Source: Wyeomyia smithii (Eukaryota; Arthropoda; Insecta; Diptera; Culicidae). Taken from it: a stretch of 64,000 nucleotides of DNA. Location: positions 80,452,427-80,516,426 of the forward strand of contig NC_073694.1 in assembly GCF_029784165.1 (NCBI RefSeq), written 5' to 3'. Made by a program: the position numbers and the translations under genes. Shown here in pieces: positions 22,378 through 33,204 of the stretch (the first letter of the stretch is position 1; every line of letters begins with the position of its first letter). The notes below the pieces were generated by a model. The model was given only the letters and a program-made list of their open reading frames with translations, was not told the DNA's origin and did no database searches.

Positions 22378-22608
22378 CAGACAGACGTCCAAGCAAGAAC
22401 AAAATTGATCGAAAATTCCGTGTAAATTTTCAAAGAGAATTGCGTTTTAAATCACTTGTATACTTGCGCCGCCTGGTGACCTTATCGCTACAGTACATTT
22501 TTTTTCGCTGGTGTATGAGGCTGGCGTCACTGGTAGCGCTATCTGGTTACGAATTGCTACTACAAAAATCTTTACACAAGTTTGGAAGTCAGCTTGGACG
22601 TCTGTCTG
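22378..22608. repeat. Short inverted repeat, 17-bp perfect arms
   Basis: CAGACAGACGTCCAAGC at 22378-22394 and its reverse complement at 22592-22608. Two overlapping short frames here have no recognisable domain, so I call no gene. 22630-22800 shows nothing. Confidence 0.5.
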
Positions 22609-22800
22609 CGAAGTTAGTTCGACTTTGCAAATTTTTGCCTCGTCTAATGTCTGCTTTAGTTTAAATCTACCATTCAGTGAATATATCTTAATTTTTAAAG
22701 CTTCCCGTCACGTAAACTCGTGCTAACTCACTGCAAATAGAATCTTGATAGGTTAAAATGTTTCCCATAAACATAGATGATTGAAACCTAGATATCCAAC

Positions 22801-23060
22801 TTAAGGTGGTAGTGTGTAGAAGCCACCTCGTGGTCGACTACGAATTTTCAGCGCCACAAGATTCGGGAATAGTTAATGCGTTATCTATGAAAACACTAAC
22901 CTATGTTCTCATCACCATAACAAACACAATGATATGTTTTCACAAGTGATGCATTAACATTAATTAATTATTACCGAGTGGTGAGCATTTGAAAATTCGA
23001 AGTCGACCACGTGGTGGCTTGAAGTCGGCCATTTATGGCTTCAAATCACTTTCACCTTAA
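22801..23060. repeat. MITE with TTAA ends (piggyBac-like or Kolobok-like)
   Basis: TTAA at 22801-22804 and 23057-23060 flank TIRs starting GGTG. Arms continue with GCCACC(T/A)CGTGGTCGACT in mirrored form. TTAA TSDs are the hallmark of piggyBac and Kolobok elements. No transposase is present, so it would be non-autonomous. Confidence 0.7.
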
Positions 23061-23353
23061 ACAACAATACGAGCAACAAAAAAGTGGCGCCCCTCCTGAA
23101 ATAATGACGGTTGGGTGAACTACATTTCATGGGCACACTTAGAAAAATATCATCATTTCAAGCATAGTTTTTAGTTCCAATCGAAGAAAAAATCAGACAA
23201 GTGAACTTGTTAAAAATTTTCGCTAGCAAATCAATCGTTAAAACCTGGTTGTGTACTGAAATTCCATGTAAAGCGAAATTCTCGAGTTAACGCATCGAGC
23301 GAAGCGAAAATCAGACGAAACTGTCAGAATAATATATGAATGAAATAGCTAAC

Positions 23354-23652
23354 CACAGACTAACAGACGTAACACTGGAACCTAGCTCCATCGCCACAAA
23401 AAACGTTCAATTCGAATTTTCAATCGTATAACAGTCATCGCGCGAAAATGTCGTTTGGGGCGCTGTCATGCAATCTCATACACAATTTGTAGTTCCCCAT
23501 TTGACACATGCTGTAACGCTGGCGCTGATGTCGAAATATATGACGCAGCGCGAACACGACAGCAGATGGTGCTAGTGTTACTAACGTAAAGTACTGGAAT
23601 TATCCAAACGATGATTTTATTGAAAATTTGATCGACGTATTATGTCTGTTTT
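23354..23652 (+). repeat. MITE, CACAGACTAACAGAC family, copy 1
   Basis: About 300 bp. The left end CACAGACTAACAGACGTAAC is matched by a diverged right end near 23634-23652. The interior matches the opposite-oriented copy at 40857-41161. No coding capacity. The following 350 bp to 24006 show no gene. Confidence 0.75.
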
Positions 23653-24006
23653 TAATTTCTTTTTAAATAAATTGTTTATTTGACACGGCACAATGCAACT
23701 CGGCTTTACGGTGCCAAATACAAAATTATAAAGAAGGCTGCTGTTTATTCGAACGGGCTAAATTTTTTTCCCGGAATTTTTTTTCCTGAAATACATTACT
23801 CGGTAATAACATGAACCTTGCATACTTTTGCATCATTATTTATGAACAATTATAATAGCTAAATTATGACTCTCCAGCATCACTGCTTTACAGTGAAAAG
23901 TAACCTCGTTGTATTTTCTACGTGACGATTGCGTTATCGAATTCAGCCAATCAGCAGCCGGTTCAAATTGGTTGAATGTAACGGTGACCAGCTGTCACGT
24001 CTTGTC

Positions 24007-24675
24007 TTAGGTACCGGCTAGTTGAATGGGAGCGGTTGAAGTGCTGTTCGGTTGCATATTGGATGGTAGTGGTGAATTGCCTCTCGCTGCTCCAGTGCAG
24101 GATTTTCCAAAATGCACCTCCTTAGTGCAATATTGGCAAGTTGCTATCTGATTTTCGTAGAAAACTCGACTCAGAAATTGCTCCGAGAAATCATTCAATA
24201 CAAAGCCAACATAGCTCGGGATTGGTCGGTGTAAGCGCATTCGTAAAATACGTACACCGCTGTAAACACCACCAAAAAACTTATCGTATCTAGTAGATAC
24301 AACTTCTCCGTATGCCGCCATTTGCTTACAAATCGCATTTGATTCGACATGAATCGGCAAATCGTGCACTCGAACTTCGATGGCATCGTCTTCAATGTGC
24401 CCTGGGATGGTGTATCGAGTTTGTTGATGGGAGATAGCGTGTTTAAAGCTATTGTGCTTCACGAACTGTTCGGCTATTTCACGTCCCCCGTGGAACGTTA
24501 TCAGAATACAGTGCCGTACATGGTGCATCTGCATCGCCTTGCACAGACTAAAATCCAACTTCATTCTGTCTCTGAGAAGTTTTTCTACCTCTTTAATTGG
24601 CGGTCGTATTGGGCATACTCTGAAATCGACACAGACAGTATCCCCGCGTATTTTTGGACTATTGTTCACTTCCAT
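24007..24675 (-). CDS. gag-like ORF1 of a non-LTR retrotransposon
   Basis: 222 aa from an ATG at 24675. The middle resembles mosquito non-LTR ORF1 proteins (IEVRVHDLPIHVESNAICKQ, then GEVVSTRYDKFFGGVYSGVR). A single zinc knuckle CQYCTKEVHFGKSC (C-x2-C-x4-H-x4-C) lies near residue 185. It should bind element RNA. No matching ORF2 follows on the minus strand, so it is a fragment. The clade (R1- or LOA-like) is uncertain. Confidence 0.6.
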   Translation of the reverse strand: MEVNNSPKIRGDTVCVDFRVCPIRPPIKEVEKLLRDRMKLDFSLCKAMQMHHVRHCILITFHGGREIAEQFVKHNSFKHAISHQQTRYTIPGHIEDDAIEVRVHDLPIHVESNAICKQMAAYGEVVSTRYDKFFGGVYSGVRILRMRLHRPIPSYVGFVLNDFSEQFLSRVFYENQIATCQYCTKEVHFGKSCTGAARGNSPLPSNMQPNSTSTAPIQLAGT

Positions 24676-24834
24676 AAGTCACACGCGGCGAGTAAACCAC
24701 TGCGAAATAATAGCAAATATAGCAACGTACGGCAATCTTAATCGAACAAAAGGGTATCGAATGCGTATTGTTCTCGCGATCAAGAGCATTTGCGTCTGTT
24801 CTGGCTGGAAGATGAGCACGAACTGTCTGTTTTT

Positions 24835-24919
24835 AGTTACTGAGCATTAGATTTTATTTATTGCAAAGTTAGCTCACAGACCTAACTTTGCAATAAATGA
24901 AATCTAATGCTCAGTAACT
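24835..24919. repeat. Near-perfect palindrome with 38-bp arms
   Basis: Arms 24835-24872 and 24882-24919 are inverted copies with one mismatch and a 9-nt spacer. They start AGTTACTGAGCATTAGAT. Located upstream (5') of the minus-strand gag-like ORF. Could be a hairpin at a control region or a replication template-switch scar. Confidence 0.8.
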
Positions 24920-25296
24920 AGCAATATCTAAATAGACTAACAAACCCATCGCGGCACTGGCCATGCTAATAATGTTGCCTTAGCCAAGTGTTATATGTCA
25001 GTTGCAAATTGTTGTTTCTGGTTTTATACATATATACGCTTTCTAGTCGTGATTTACAGACCAAATCTGGCAACCCTGTTTGCTTGCTATCGTGATTGAT
25101 TTTTATCTCTGCGCATTTTGAAGTTTTTTCCAATGTTTTATTGGTCGGATTGATTCAATTGTTTAGCTAATCGATATTTAAGTTACCGGACCGCTTAAAA
25201 ATAGTGTTTGGTTGTGAAATCTCACCCGGATCACTGTCATAAACCGAAAAGAATTTTCTGCCTAGGCAGCACCGCGTTCATCGCATACAGTACAAA

Positions 25297-25789
25297 ATGG
25301 CCAAGAACTGTGGGAAATGTATAAAAGCAATTCGCGGCATCGAATTTGCAAAGTGTTGGGGCTTCTACGACAATATATTCCACTTCACTTGTTGCGGAAC
25401 AACTCGTCCTGTTTACGAAACCATCACCTCTAACTCTTTTGGCTGCTGTAAACAATCGCTGTTTAAAGGAACTGTGCGATAACGTTCCTATTGTGCTATC
25501 GCTCAAGCTTGAGCTGGAAGAATTAAAAGTGCGAATAACAACACTGACCAGTGCAATTGATGTTAGTGTCGTCAGCACTACGGCCAGTATGCGTCAGTTT
25601 GAGGGAAAGCTGGCCGAGTGTAAGCCGGTTAGTTCTACCAATTTGAATGACAAACCGGAAGCTACTTCGCGCGGTATGCAGAACTGGCCTACAATAAGTC
25701 GCCCAGTGTCTAAAAGACGCCGTGAAAAGCAGTATGTTACTAACCGGGACGCTATTGTTGGAACGAACTCCAGCCTGCTAACATCAATA
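25297..25789 (+). pseudogene. CR1-like element C, ORF1 N-terminal part (interrupted)
   Basis: From the ATG at 25297 the product starts with a PHD-type zinc finger: CGKC, then KCWGFYDNIFHFTCCG. This is the N-terminal module of CR1-clade ORF1 proteins. A frameshift near 25440 moves the frame to the one that encodes a helical region (LKLELEELKVRITTLTSAI), then a basic tract (SKRRREK). The frame reaches 25787, where a TA dinucleotide is followed by the 37.7-kb insertion. The rest of the protein resumes at 63526. A 5' UTR would lie at about 25030-25296. Confidence 0.82.
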
Positions 25790-27125
25790 CCCGGTCAACA
25801 TTGTTACGTAACATTATATAGAATGTTACGTAACACTGTTACGATGTTATGTTAGTTTTACGTTAGCTGGAAGTGAGTGCAAGGTTTCTATTTCCCACTT
25901 TTTTACATAATACTACATTCATAATGCTACATTCTTTTCACTTGGATAATGATCCTCTCTGACAAGCATCATTCTCCTCATCATTGTGTCTCTTTACGTC
26001 TACAACTGTGTGACGCAGTTTTTGCAACGGTCACAATATAATCCTTTGGTCACTGGGTCGGCTATATCGTTACATGTATTTATATTGTTAGTAGTTAGTA
26101 GAAAATTTTTGCCAGTAAATGTTTAAGCTAAAATTATTCGTCAACGCTCCATAGTTTTACGTTTGAGTGATGTTTAATTTTTGCTTAATAGCCACGGGTG
26201 GTGTCATTAGAGTTAAGGTTTGTAAATATTCGATTCACTTGGTCAAAAGTCGATTTCTCTATTTAATATTATATGTATTTATATTTGCGTTTCTCGTTAT
26301 TTATCTAAAAAAATATGATGTTGAAAATCAATTAAATAAATTTCCATGCAACTAAATTTAAAATAAAACACTATATTTTGGTAAGACGAAACAAGCGTCA
26401 GTATACAAAAAAAAATGCATGTGTTCTAAAATTAAAATATAATTCTATATTCAACCCTGACACCAACCCAAACAAAAACGATAAAAAAAATTGTAAACCC
26501 GTAAACTCTGATACGGCGAGAAAGACAGGGCGGTGCGATGCGAGGCAGGGAGGGTCTACGATGGAAAGCGGACTGTTAAGAGATAAACGGGGGCGGACAA
26601 CAGGTTTTCGCTCTCTTGAAAATATTCCACCCGGAGGTGTAACTTGTGTGTGGCCAACCAATGCAAGTGATTCGACAACGTTAGTGTCGTGTGTGCTAAT
26701 AGTGGCTCGAAAACGCCATTTCGTTCACTGGCGGCAGCTTTACGCCATTTTGGACATCAAGCCGGTGCGACCAACCGGTGGGAAGAAGTTCTTCGTGCCC
26801 GCAACGCCTCCGGGTGAATTGGCTGCTCGTCATTAGGCCAATATTCGCCAGTGAATCCAGCTATCATCGGCTGTTCGTCATCAGGCCAAGACTGGCTGAA
26901 AAATCGAGATTTCCTGTATCTGAAGCGGGACGCCGCTGCGTCCGTTACATCAAGAAGACAACTTTCACGCGGAGCACCGATCATCGTTCCGGAGTCCCCT
27001 CGCATCTCTTCTAGTGATGGGAAACTTATCGATACTTATCGATAATATCGATAAATGCTGGTCATCGATATTATCGCTAATTTTTTGACGTTAACGATAA
27101 TTATCGATATTCAAGGGTGCACAAG

Positions 27126-27692
27126 TCCAAGTATGATGACAGTTCTACAAGGTATGCTATTCACGTCGATGCATTAGTTTAGTGAACATACTTTCCTGAA
27201 AAGTTATAGAAATGATGTTGAAACATGTTTTATTTGTGGGGAATACATAAACATGCTGCGGTTTAGGTAAAATATGCTGTTTTTCATCAATTTGCCGGTA
27301 ACCTTTTTGCACTTTTCGTTTTTTTCTTGTACTCTAATAGCGCTTCTAAATAAAGTCGCTTATGTTTCATACAGTAACAAAAATCATGAGCTATGACAAT
27401 GACTAAGATTATGCTCCAACTATTAGAAATATAGCATTTTTATATATTTTATTTCGACATATTGTCGCAATTTTTCACACTAAATCTAAATTAATATCAA
27501 TTTCTAGTGTGTTTCAACTGGAGATTCACTCTCCAACCAAAAAAATCAGATATAAAACAACACAAAACGAGAGATTTCCAAAAATGTTCTGAATTCCATA
27601 CAAAACGCGAAATTTTTCATAACGAGATTTGTTTGTGTGCGTGGATAGACAAAAATGTAGCATACCTTGTAGAACTGTCATCATACTTGGGA
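27126..27692. repeat. TIR element with perfect 32-bp arms
   Basis: 27127-27158 and 27659-27690 are exact inverse copies beginning CCAAGTATGATGACAGTTCT. GCACAAG flanks both sides (27119-27125, 27693-27699) as a 7-bp TSD candidate. The interior has no gene that I recognise. Confidence 0.7.
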
Positions 27693-27810
27693 GCACAAGT
27701 CAGTGCGGTAGGTTACTGGAGGAGACCTCACCTACCCTACCCCAGGAGTTGCTTTTGCCGCTAGGTATTTGTTGAGTGCTGCTATTCGACAAGATTTACA
27801 CACTTAATTT

Positions 27811-28125
27811 TTGTAGCCGAATCTCGGCAAAATGCATGCCGAGATTTGGACAGCTGGCTGCTCGGCAGCCATCTCGGTTTAATTTATTTTTGCCGAAAAT
27901 TTCGGTAGACCCAAATTTGACAAACTTGATTTTATGCCGAACATCTCGGCTCAAATTTAACCTACCTCTCGGCAAAAAAGCTGACCGTCAGTAATACAGT
28001 TTAACGATCACTCGGCAATCCTTACATTAAGCTGAATAATTCGGCATAGTAAGAAGCTGGTTGTTCGGCGAATGCTCGCCGATATCGGCAAACAATTTGC
28101 CGAGATTTCAGTTTTTTTTCTTTCG
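27811..28125. repeat. Subterminal TGCCGA repeat cluster, left end
   Basis: About a dozen TGCCGA/TCGGCA motifs in both orientations, many inside the larger ATCTCGGCA form. These are the probable transposase binding sites by analogy with CACTA elements. Matched by 38885-39120. Confidence 0.7.
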
Positions 28126-28226
28126 AATAAAAAGCTGAATGAAATTTCCTTTTTTATTTAACATTTATTTTTTAACATGAAAATTATATTTTATGCTTAT
28201 CATTAAAACAATCAACTCAGAGGTAT

Positions 28227-31200
28227 TCATAAAAGGTTGATGAACTTAGCTGCAGTTGTGCTCAAATGCTCAACCTTATAGCATGCAGCAGCAAAAAACC
28301 TATAAAAAAGTTTATCCGAAGCCGCACATTTCACGTTGAAGACGGTGAATGCTTTGCACAGAATATCGAAAGCAGTCAAAATGTCTGCTCCTGTCGGAAT
28401 TACAATATCTTTCCAGACCACCGAGCAATCGCCATCGTGGAATTCTGGCCCAACGATGATAACTTGTGGAATTTCTGGAACAGGCATTGTTTGTCCATCC
28501 TGAAAAAGAAAACAGACGAGTAAATCAAATAAATAACTGCACCTAACAAATATATAGCTTACTTCGATCCATTGAACCACACCATGAAGGGGATTAGTCT
28601 TTAGAAAGTCCTCTTCATTCTGATCCCGCAAACGTTTAGATCCACGAGTTGGGTTTTTTACCCGTATTATGGCTACCGCTCTGATGAAGTTGTTTTTAAT
28701 GTAACGAAACATCTCGTGATGACGCTCCAGTACTCGTAATTGCAAACTGTCCCAAGTTTCTACGAACGCAGACGCTCCAGGTTTCATCAACTGATAATCT
28801 TCGGAAATCTGAAATACATATACAATAAACTAATGTTGCTGATCGCAAAAATCATATTCATACCAATAAACCACAAAAAGCTGAAGCTACCGGGAAATCA
28901 GTCATGAACATCAAAAGTGTTCCTTCTTTACGCAAATCCTGTCGAAATTTTGCAGTACGTCTCCATAGGCTTATAATATAACCTTTCGTTTGATCGGTTG
29001 GAACAGAAAATTTCAGTTCCTTAACCTACAGATTTAAAGTAATGGAAATGATAAAATGTTCAAATAGTGAAATCATATTATAATTCATACCAGATCATCT
29101 ATGTTGACTTCAACATCTTCATCGAGATGTTCAATTTCATATAACTCTTGCAGACCATCCTTGTTACGATGACGATGAAAAACTCTTGTGGAAGACAGCT
29201 TGGCTAGACGCTCCATTCTGTAATGAATTTTGCCTGCGTGCCGACCGCTGCCACGACCGTGTCTATGAAACCACAACGCCTAAGAAAACAGGAGTAAAAA
29301 CCAAAACAGAATGTTTGAGTACAACTTGCATGCTTGAAATTTGACGGTAGCTGTTAAACTCAAGAAGTAAGGTGAAACATTAAATAAAAATAACTTCACG
29401 TACATAGGGTTGTTCGGAAACAGTCGAGCCTAAGATAGGATACGTTTTGACAAGAGATTTTGCTATCATTTCCTTATGATCCGTTGAGGGTCTCCTACAA
29501 TGCAAAACAATGTTTGTATGAGTCATGACTCAAAATATATTTTAAAATATTTAGTTGACTTACTCTCCATATACGGCCAATAAACAATCACACAAAACAT
29601 GAGTTATCTGCGAAAGCATTTTTCCGTCAGGTTTTTTACCTTCTAGTAACAGCTCCATTATATTTCTACCAGTTGGGGTTTGAGAGAAAACTGTGTTGAT
29701 GTCAATTACCTATGAAACAGGAATATTAATAATGTCACAAGGGATGTAAAAAGATAACCGCTGGAGTAAACGCGTGAGCAATAATTTAACATCGAATATT
29801 TACTGATTGTCACGAATCAAGAAACCAACTGTACTAACCAGCAATTAAAAGTAACTCGATAATCAGCTGGTGTGGGGAATTTCATTTGTGGAAGCGTTTG
29901 TTGTTTTTTTTTTCAACAAAATCGATCGTTTTTCTGCCTCGCTCATTTTACAAATTTCACAATGAATGTCTGTTCTATGAAACATATAGCCAAAACTTCG
30001 TAATATTCTATTCAGCGATACGTCACATTTGCGCGAAGCCACCATGTAAAATTGCGTTACATGGGGGTGGGGGAGTATTAAGAATAGCCAAATATTACGT
30101 AAAATATACGAATGTTCGATAATACCAACAACCGTAATCTTCTTCCACACCTATATAAATTCAGTTCAATGTCACTTTGTTACTCTCTGAGCAAAATCGT
30201 TAACGATAACATCGACAATTTCCGAGCTCATATCGATATTGATTATAAATTATCGATTGGATTTAAATTTAAAATCAAACTAATCTGACTCAGGCAAGAG
30301 GGTAAGCTTTTCTGGAGTCAGTAGAGAAACAGTAGTTGGTCAGTTAAGATAACGTCTATTAATAATCTTCTGCATGTGCAAGAATTAATTCGTATGCTTT
30401 GTTCCATCTAGGGTGTATCGATTATTATCGACATTATTATTTTAAGTTATTATCGATATTAACGATAATTATCGACAATTTTCTTATCATTGTTTTCTTT
30501 GGTAATTGTTAGTCAGCCTATACACCAGAGAGACGCCGAGACACTCACCGTTAAGGCAACTGTCAACATCAAAACGGATAACGGCAATGCAAAATTATAC
30601 AACTCGCCCGTTTTGATGTTGACAGTTGCCTTAACGGTGAGTGTCACGGCGTCTCTCTGGTGTATAGGCTGACTAACAATTACCAAAGAAGGGATGGGCG
30701 ATACCTTCAAAAGAATCGATACTATGGTATCACGATACTTCAATGAGCTTCAATACCTGGTATCGAAGTATCGTATCGATTATCGATGCTTCGATAGCAT
30801 CGGTATCAGACCTACATTTTTTTTTCAAATATCGTCGTTTAGAAATTATCGATACCGGTACTCATTTCTCGCGGTGAGTATCGATGCCAAAATACTCGAT
30901 GCCGCGACCCTTAGTATCGATACCGCTGGTATCGATTCTAGTATCGCCCATCCCTAGTAATTGTCAATTTGCAATAGCTAAACGTTTGTGTGTTGATTTG
31001 ACGAAATCAGTTGATAAATATTCCGTTGCCTAGATCCCTATCATTGATATGATTTTATTCTTTAAAATAAAACAGAGTTGTTGAGTTTGTGTATTGTTCT
31101 CTAGTTCGTAAATGCACTCAGTCAAATAAGAATCGCTTGCGACGCAAAGTAAGTATTACTTGTTTACTCTGTCCGTACTTTTCAATGGTTTCAACAAAGA

Positions 31201-31741
31201 CCATTTATTTACAGGATTTTGGATGAACAATCAAGTTCCAACCTGGGATTTGAGATCGTGTGATCCAGATTGTTACATGAATGAAACTTAACTCAAGTAA
31301 TACAGAGTCCAACATCAATTCGGAAACATGTTTTTCCCGATATATGTATCATGTTAACTATTTGAAACCATGTCCGCGCTACCAATGTGATAAAGTGTTT
31401 AAAATTTGTTTAAGGATGTAAATATTTTGATAACATAGCATGAAATGGAATTAAACCGCAACTGATAAAAATAAGCCCTAATTTCCGTATATAAGATAAA
31501 TTACCTTATCAAGGCTGATGGACCGATAGCTGTTCTGTGGTGGTGTGTTTATGTTGTCAGTTATGTTATCGTCTTCACTCATTGGTTCGTTTTCCAGCCT
31601 TTCTTCAACGATGAGGTCATCTGAGCATTGTCTTCGAATTCGTTGAATGGTTTTAACCATTTTTGTAGTTAATTGTAATCGTGTGTAATTATTGTTATCC
31701 AATTCCATGAACGTATCAAAATCGGTAATCTCTTGTTCGTC
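28227..31741 (-). CDS. Accessory gene of the CACTA-like transposon, at least seven exons
   Basis: Exons from consistent GT/AG signals on the minus strand: about 31741-31505 (acceptor TTTTTCAG, donor GTAATT), 29708-29563 (donor GTAAGT), 29494-29405, 29280-29091, 29025-28868, 28812-28567 and 28500-28227 (stop). The first has an acidic stretch. The next encodes FSQTPTGRNIMELLLEGKKP; then LWFHRHGRGSGRHAGKIHYR; then a segment ending FPVASAFCGLL; then NPTRGSKRLRDQNEEDF; and the last contains FHDGDCSVVWKDI. I know this only as a conserved unnamed family seen beside such transposases. I assign no function. Whether the 31741-31505 exon belongs to this gene or to the transposase is unsure. MITEs sit in the large intron. 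Confidence 0.6.
28868..29708 (-). other. Introns of the accessory gene, four clean splice pairs
   Basis: Between the exons the minus strand shows donors GTAAGT, GTACGT, GTATGA and GTATGA and acceptors TTGTAG, TTCTTAG, CTGTAG and TTTCAG. Intron lengths are short (about 65-125 nt), which is normal for insects and supports a real spliced gene. Confidence 0.6.
30180..30490. repeat. ATCGATA-rich MITE remnant
   Basis: Runs of TATCGAT/ATCGATA and AACGATAA in both halves resemble the ends of the hAT-like element at 27012 and 42667. Located in the large intron of the accessory gene. Confidence 0.5.
30495..30691. repeat. Foldback MITE, long-arm palindrome, copy 1
   Basis: About 197 bp of near-perfect palindrome. 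Arms begin TTCTTTGGTAATTGTTAGTC and continue AGCCTATACACCAGAGAGAC. A 35-nt centre separates them. A second, slightly decayed copy is at 45412-45575. Confidence 0.85.
30692..30955. repeat. MITE with AGGGATGGGCGATA ends
   Basis: Left end AGGGATGGGCGATACC, right end the inverse of AGGGATGGGCGATACTAG. The interior is full of TATCGATA/GGTATCGA palindromes. The ends resemble hAT MITEs, but I could not match an 8-bp TSD. Abuts the preceding palindrome. Confidence 0.7.
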
Positions 31742-33080
31742 TGAAAAAGTCAATTTGAAAAGAAAGAAAAAAGTGATTTCGTTGCTGAGTTTTGTATAGG
31801 CATATTTTGCAGTACAAAGCTTCAATAATCCTGATGATAACTCCTTCTCGAAATATATTTCTTTCTGCATCCGAAAGGGCTCCAAAAGGCGAAAGTTGTG
31901 TGTAGATGAATATTTTCGGACTCAAACAGTTGCTCATTAGTGTCAACTGTTACTTCATATGCTTGAAGGAAATCATTGTACGACGAAGTGTTGCACAATT
32001 TAAGAAGAAAGTTTATCTTGCTTTTTACAACGACTATCTCAATGATGACTCCGTAGGATGGGTAATACTCATCGCGAATGTTTCTGATGCAAACCACAAT
32101 GTTAGGACGGAATTCGATTCCATTTATGGTTACTCTTTTAGGAATGAATGTTAAAATCGTTGTGTCATTTAGAAATTGTTTGCTTCGACAGTTTTGCGAG
32201 GACACCATGTTCCCTGGGCCGAAATAGATTTTATCAGTAAACGGATTGTCTAGGATATCCGTCACCATTTTAAATGTTTGCCGTTTTGCCAAGCTTAGGC
32301 AAATATTTTTGAAATTTCTGCATGTCGCTGATTGATTCTTCAGCGGCTTATTCTTTTGTTCAAATACCAAGCAGTTGAATTGCATCATATTGCCACTTTG
32401 TTTGATACAGTGTACGTAATGATCGAGATGGTGATTTTTATTAATTCGTCGTTTGAACTTCGCATAGAACAGTTCTTCATATAATCGAATATGTTCTTCG
32501 AGAGATGTTAGCATGTGATCCGAAACAACTGAGGACATCAATATCCGAGTTATATTGATCAGATGTCCTATTATGCACATGTATTCACAATTCTCTGGCA
32601 CAATATGACCAAACAAAAATGGTAGAGCTCTCAACAACAAGACGTTTTGAGAAGCTGTTTGCTTTAAACGAAAACTGGCAGGTTTGGAGAGCATTTCATT
32701 GGTAAAATTTGCACATGGTCGATTCTTTTTATCAATGTAGCCATAAGCAAACAAATGTATATGCTGGTTTATAACATCTGTGGTCATTCCTAGCTCTTTT
32801 TGCTTATAATAATGGCTTAGTACCAGTTGAATTGTAGTCGGAATGAGTCCTTCAGCGATGTCATGCATTGTGTCCAGCGCAAAGTTTTCACATACATGAA
32901 AGTTCTCGAGATTATTTAAAATACATCCATCTAGCTTCAAACCACATTCAGAAGAAGTGATTTCAAATCTAGAAAATCTATAACGAGCGTCTTAGCAGAG
33001 TGATTGAGATCAATCAAAGAAATAGTTATCGGTTTCCGTTATACTCTACTAAATTTTTTGGAAATAAATATTGAAATTCA

Positions 33081-33137
33081 GTCCGCAAATATATATTTCG
33101 ACTGTGACGTACAGTCTTCCTCAGTGCTCATGTGGAC
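33081..33137 (-). ncRNA. Hammerhead ribozyme motif, minus orientation
   Basis: Reverse complement of the motif at 34484-34540, in the pseudo-LTR that trails the inverted half-copy. Core CTGAGGA and GAAA conserved. Confidence 0.72.
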
Positions 33138-33204
33138 TGGTAAAGAGCAAAGCGTAAATCCTGTTTTTTTATTTGTAGTAGGTAAAAATGAAAATTTAGC
33201 ACCC

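Noticed and set aside
22320..22726. Two overlapping plus-strand frames of 114 and 71 aa
   Set aside because: No recognisable domain, low coding character, sit between inverted repeat arms.
26378..26836. 152-aa frame repeated at 60570-60884
   Set aside because: Lies in both LTRs of the Gypsy element, has no domain, and repetition is explained by LTR identity.
29863..30150. 95-aa minus and 78-aa plus frames
   Set aside because: In the large intron of the accessory gene and within a decayed MITE. No domain.
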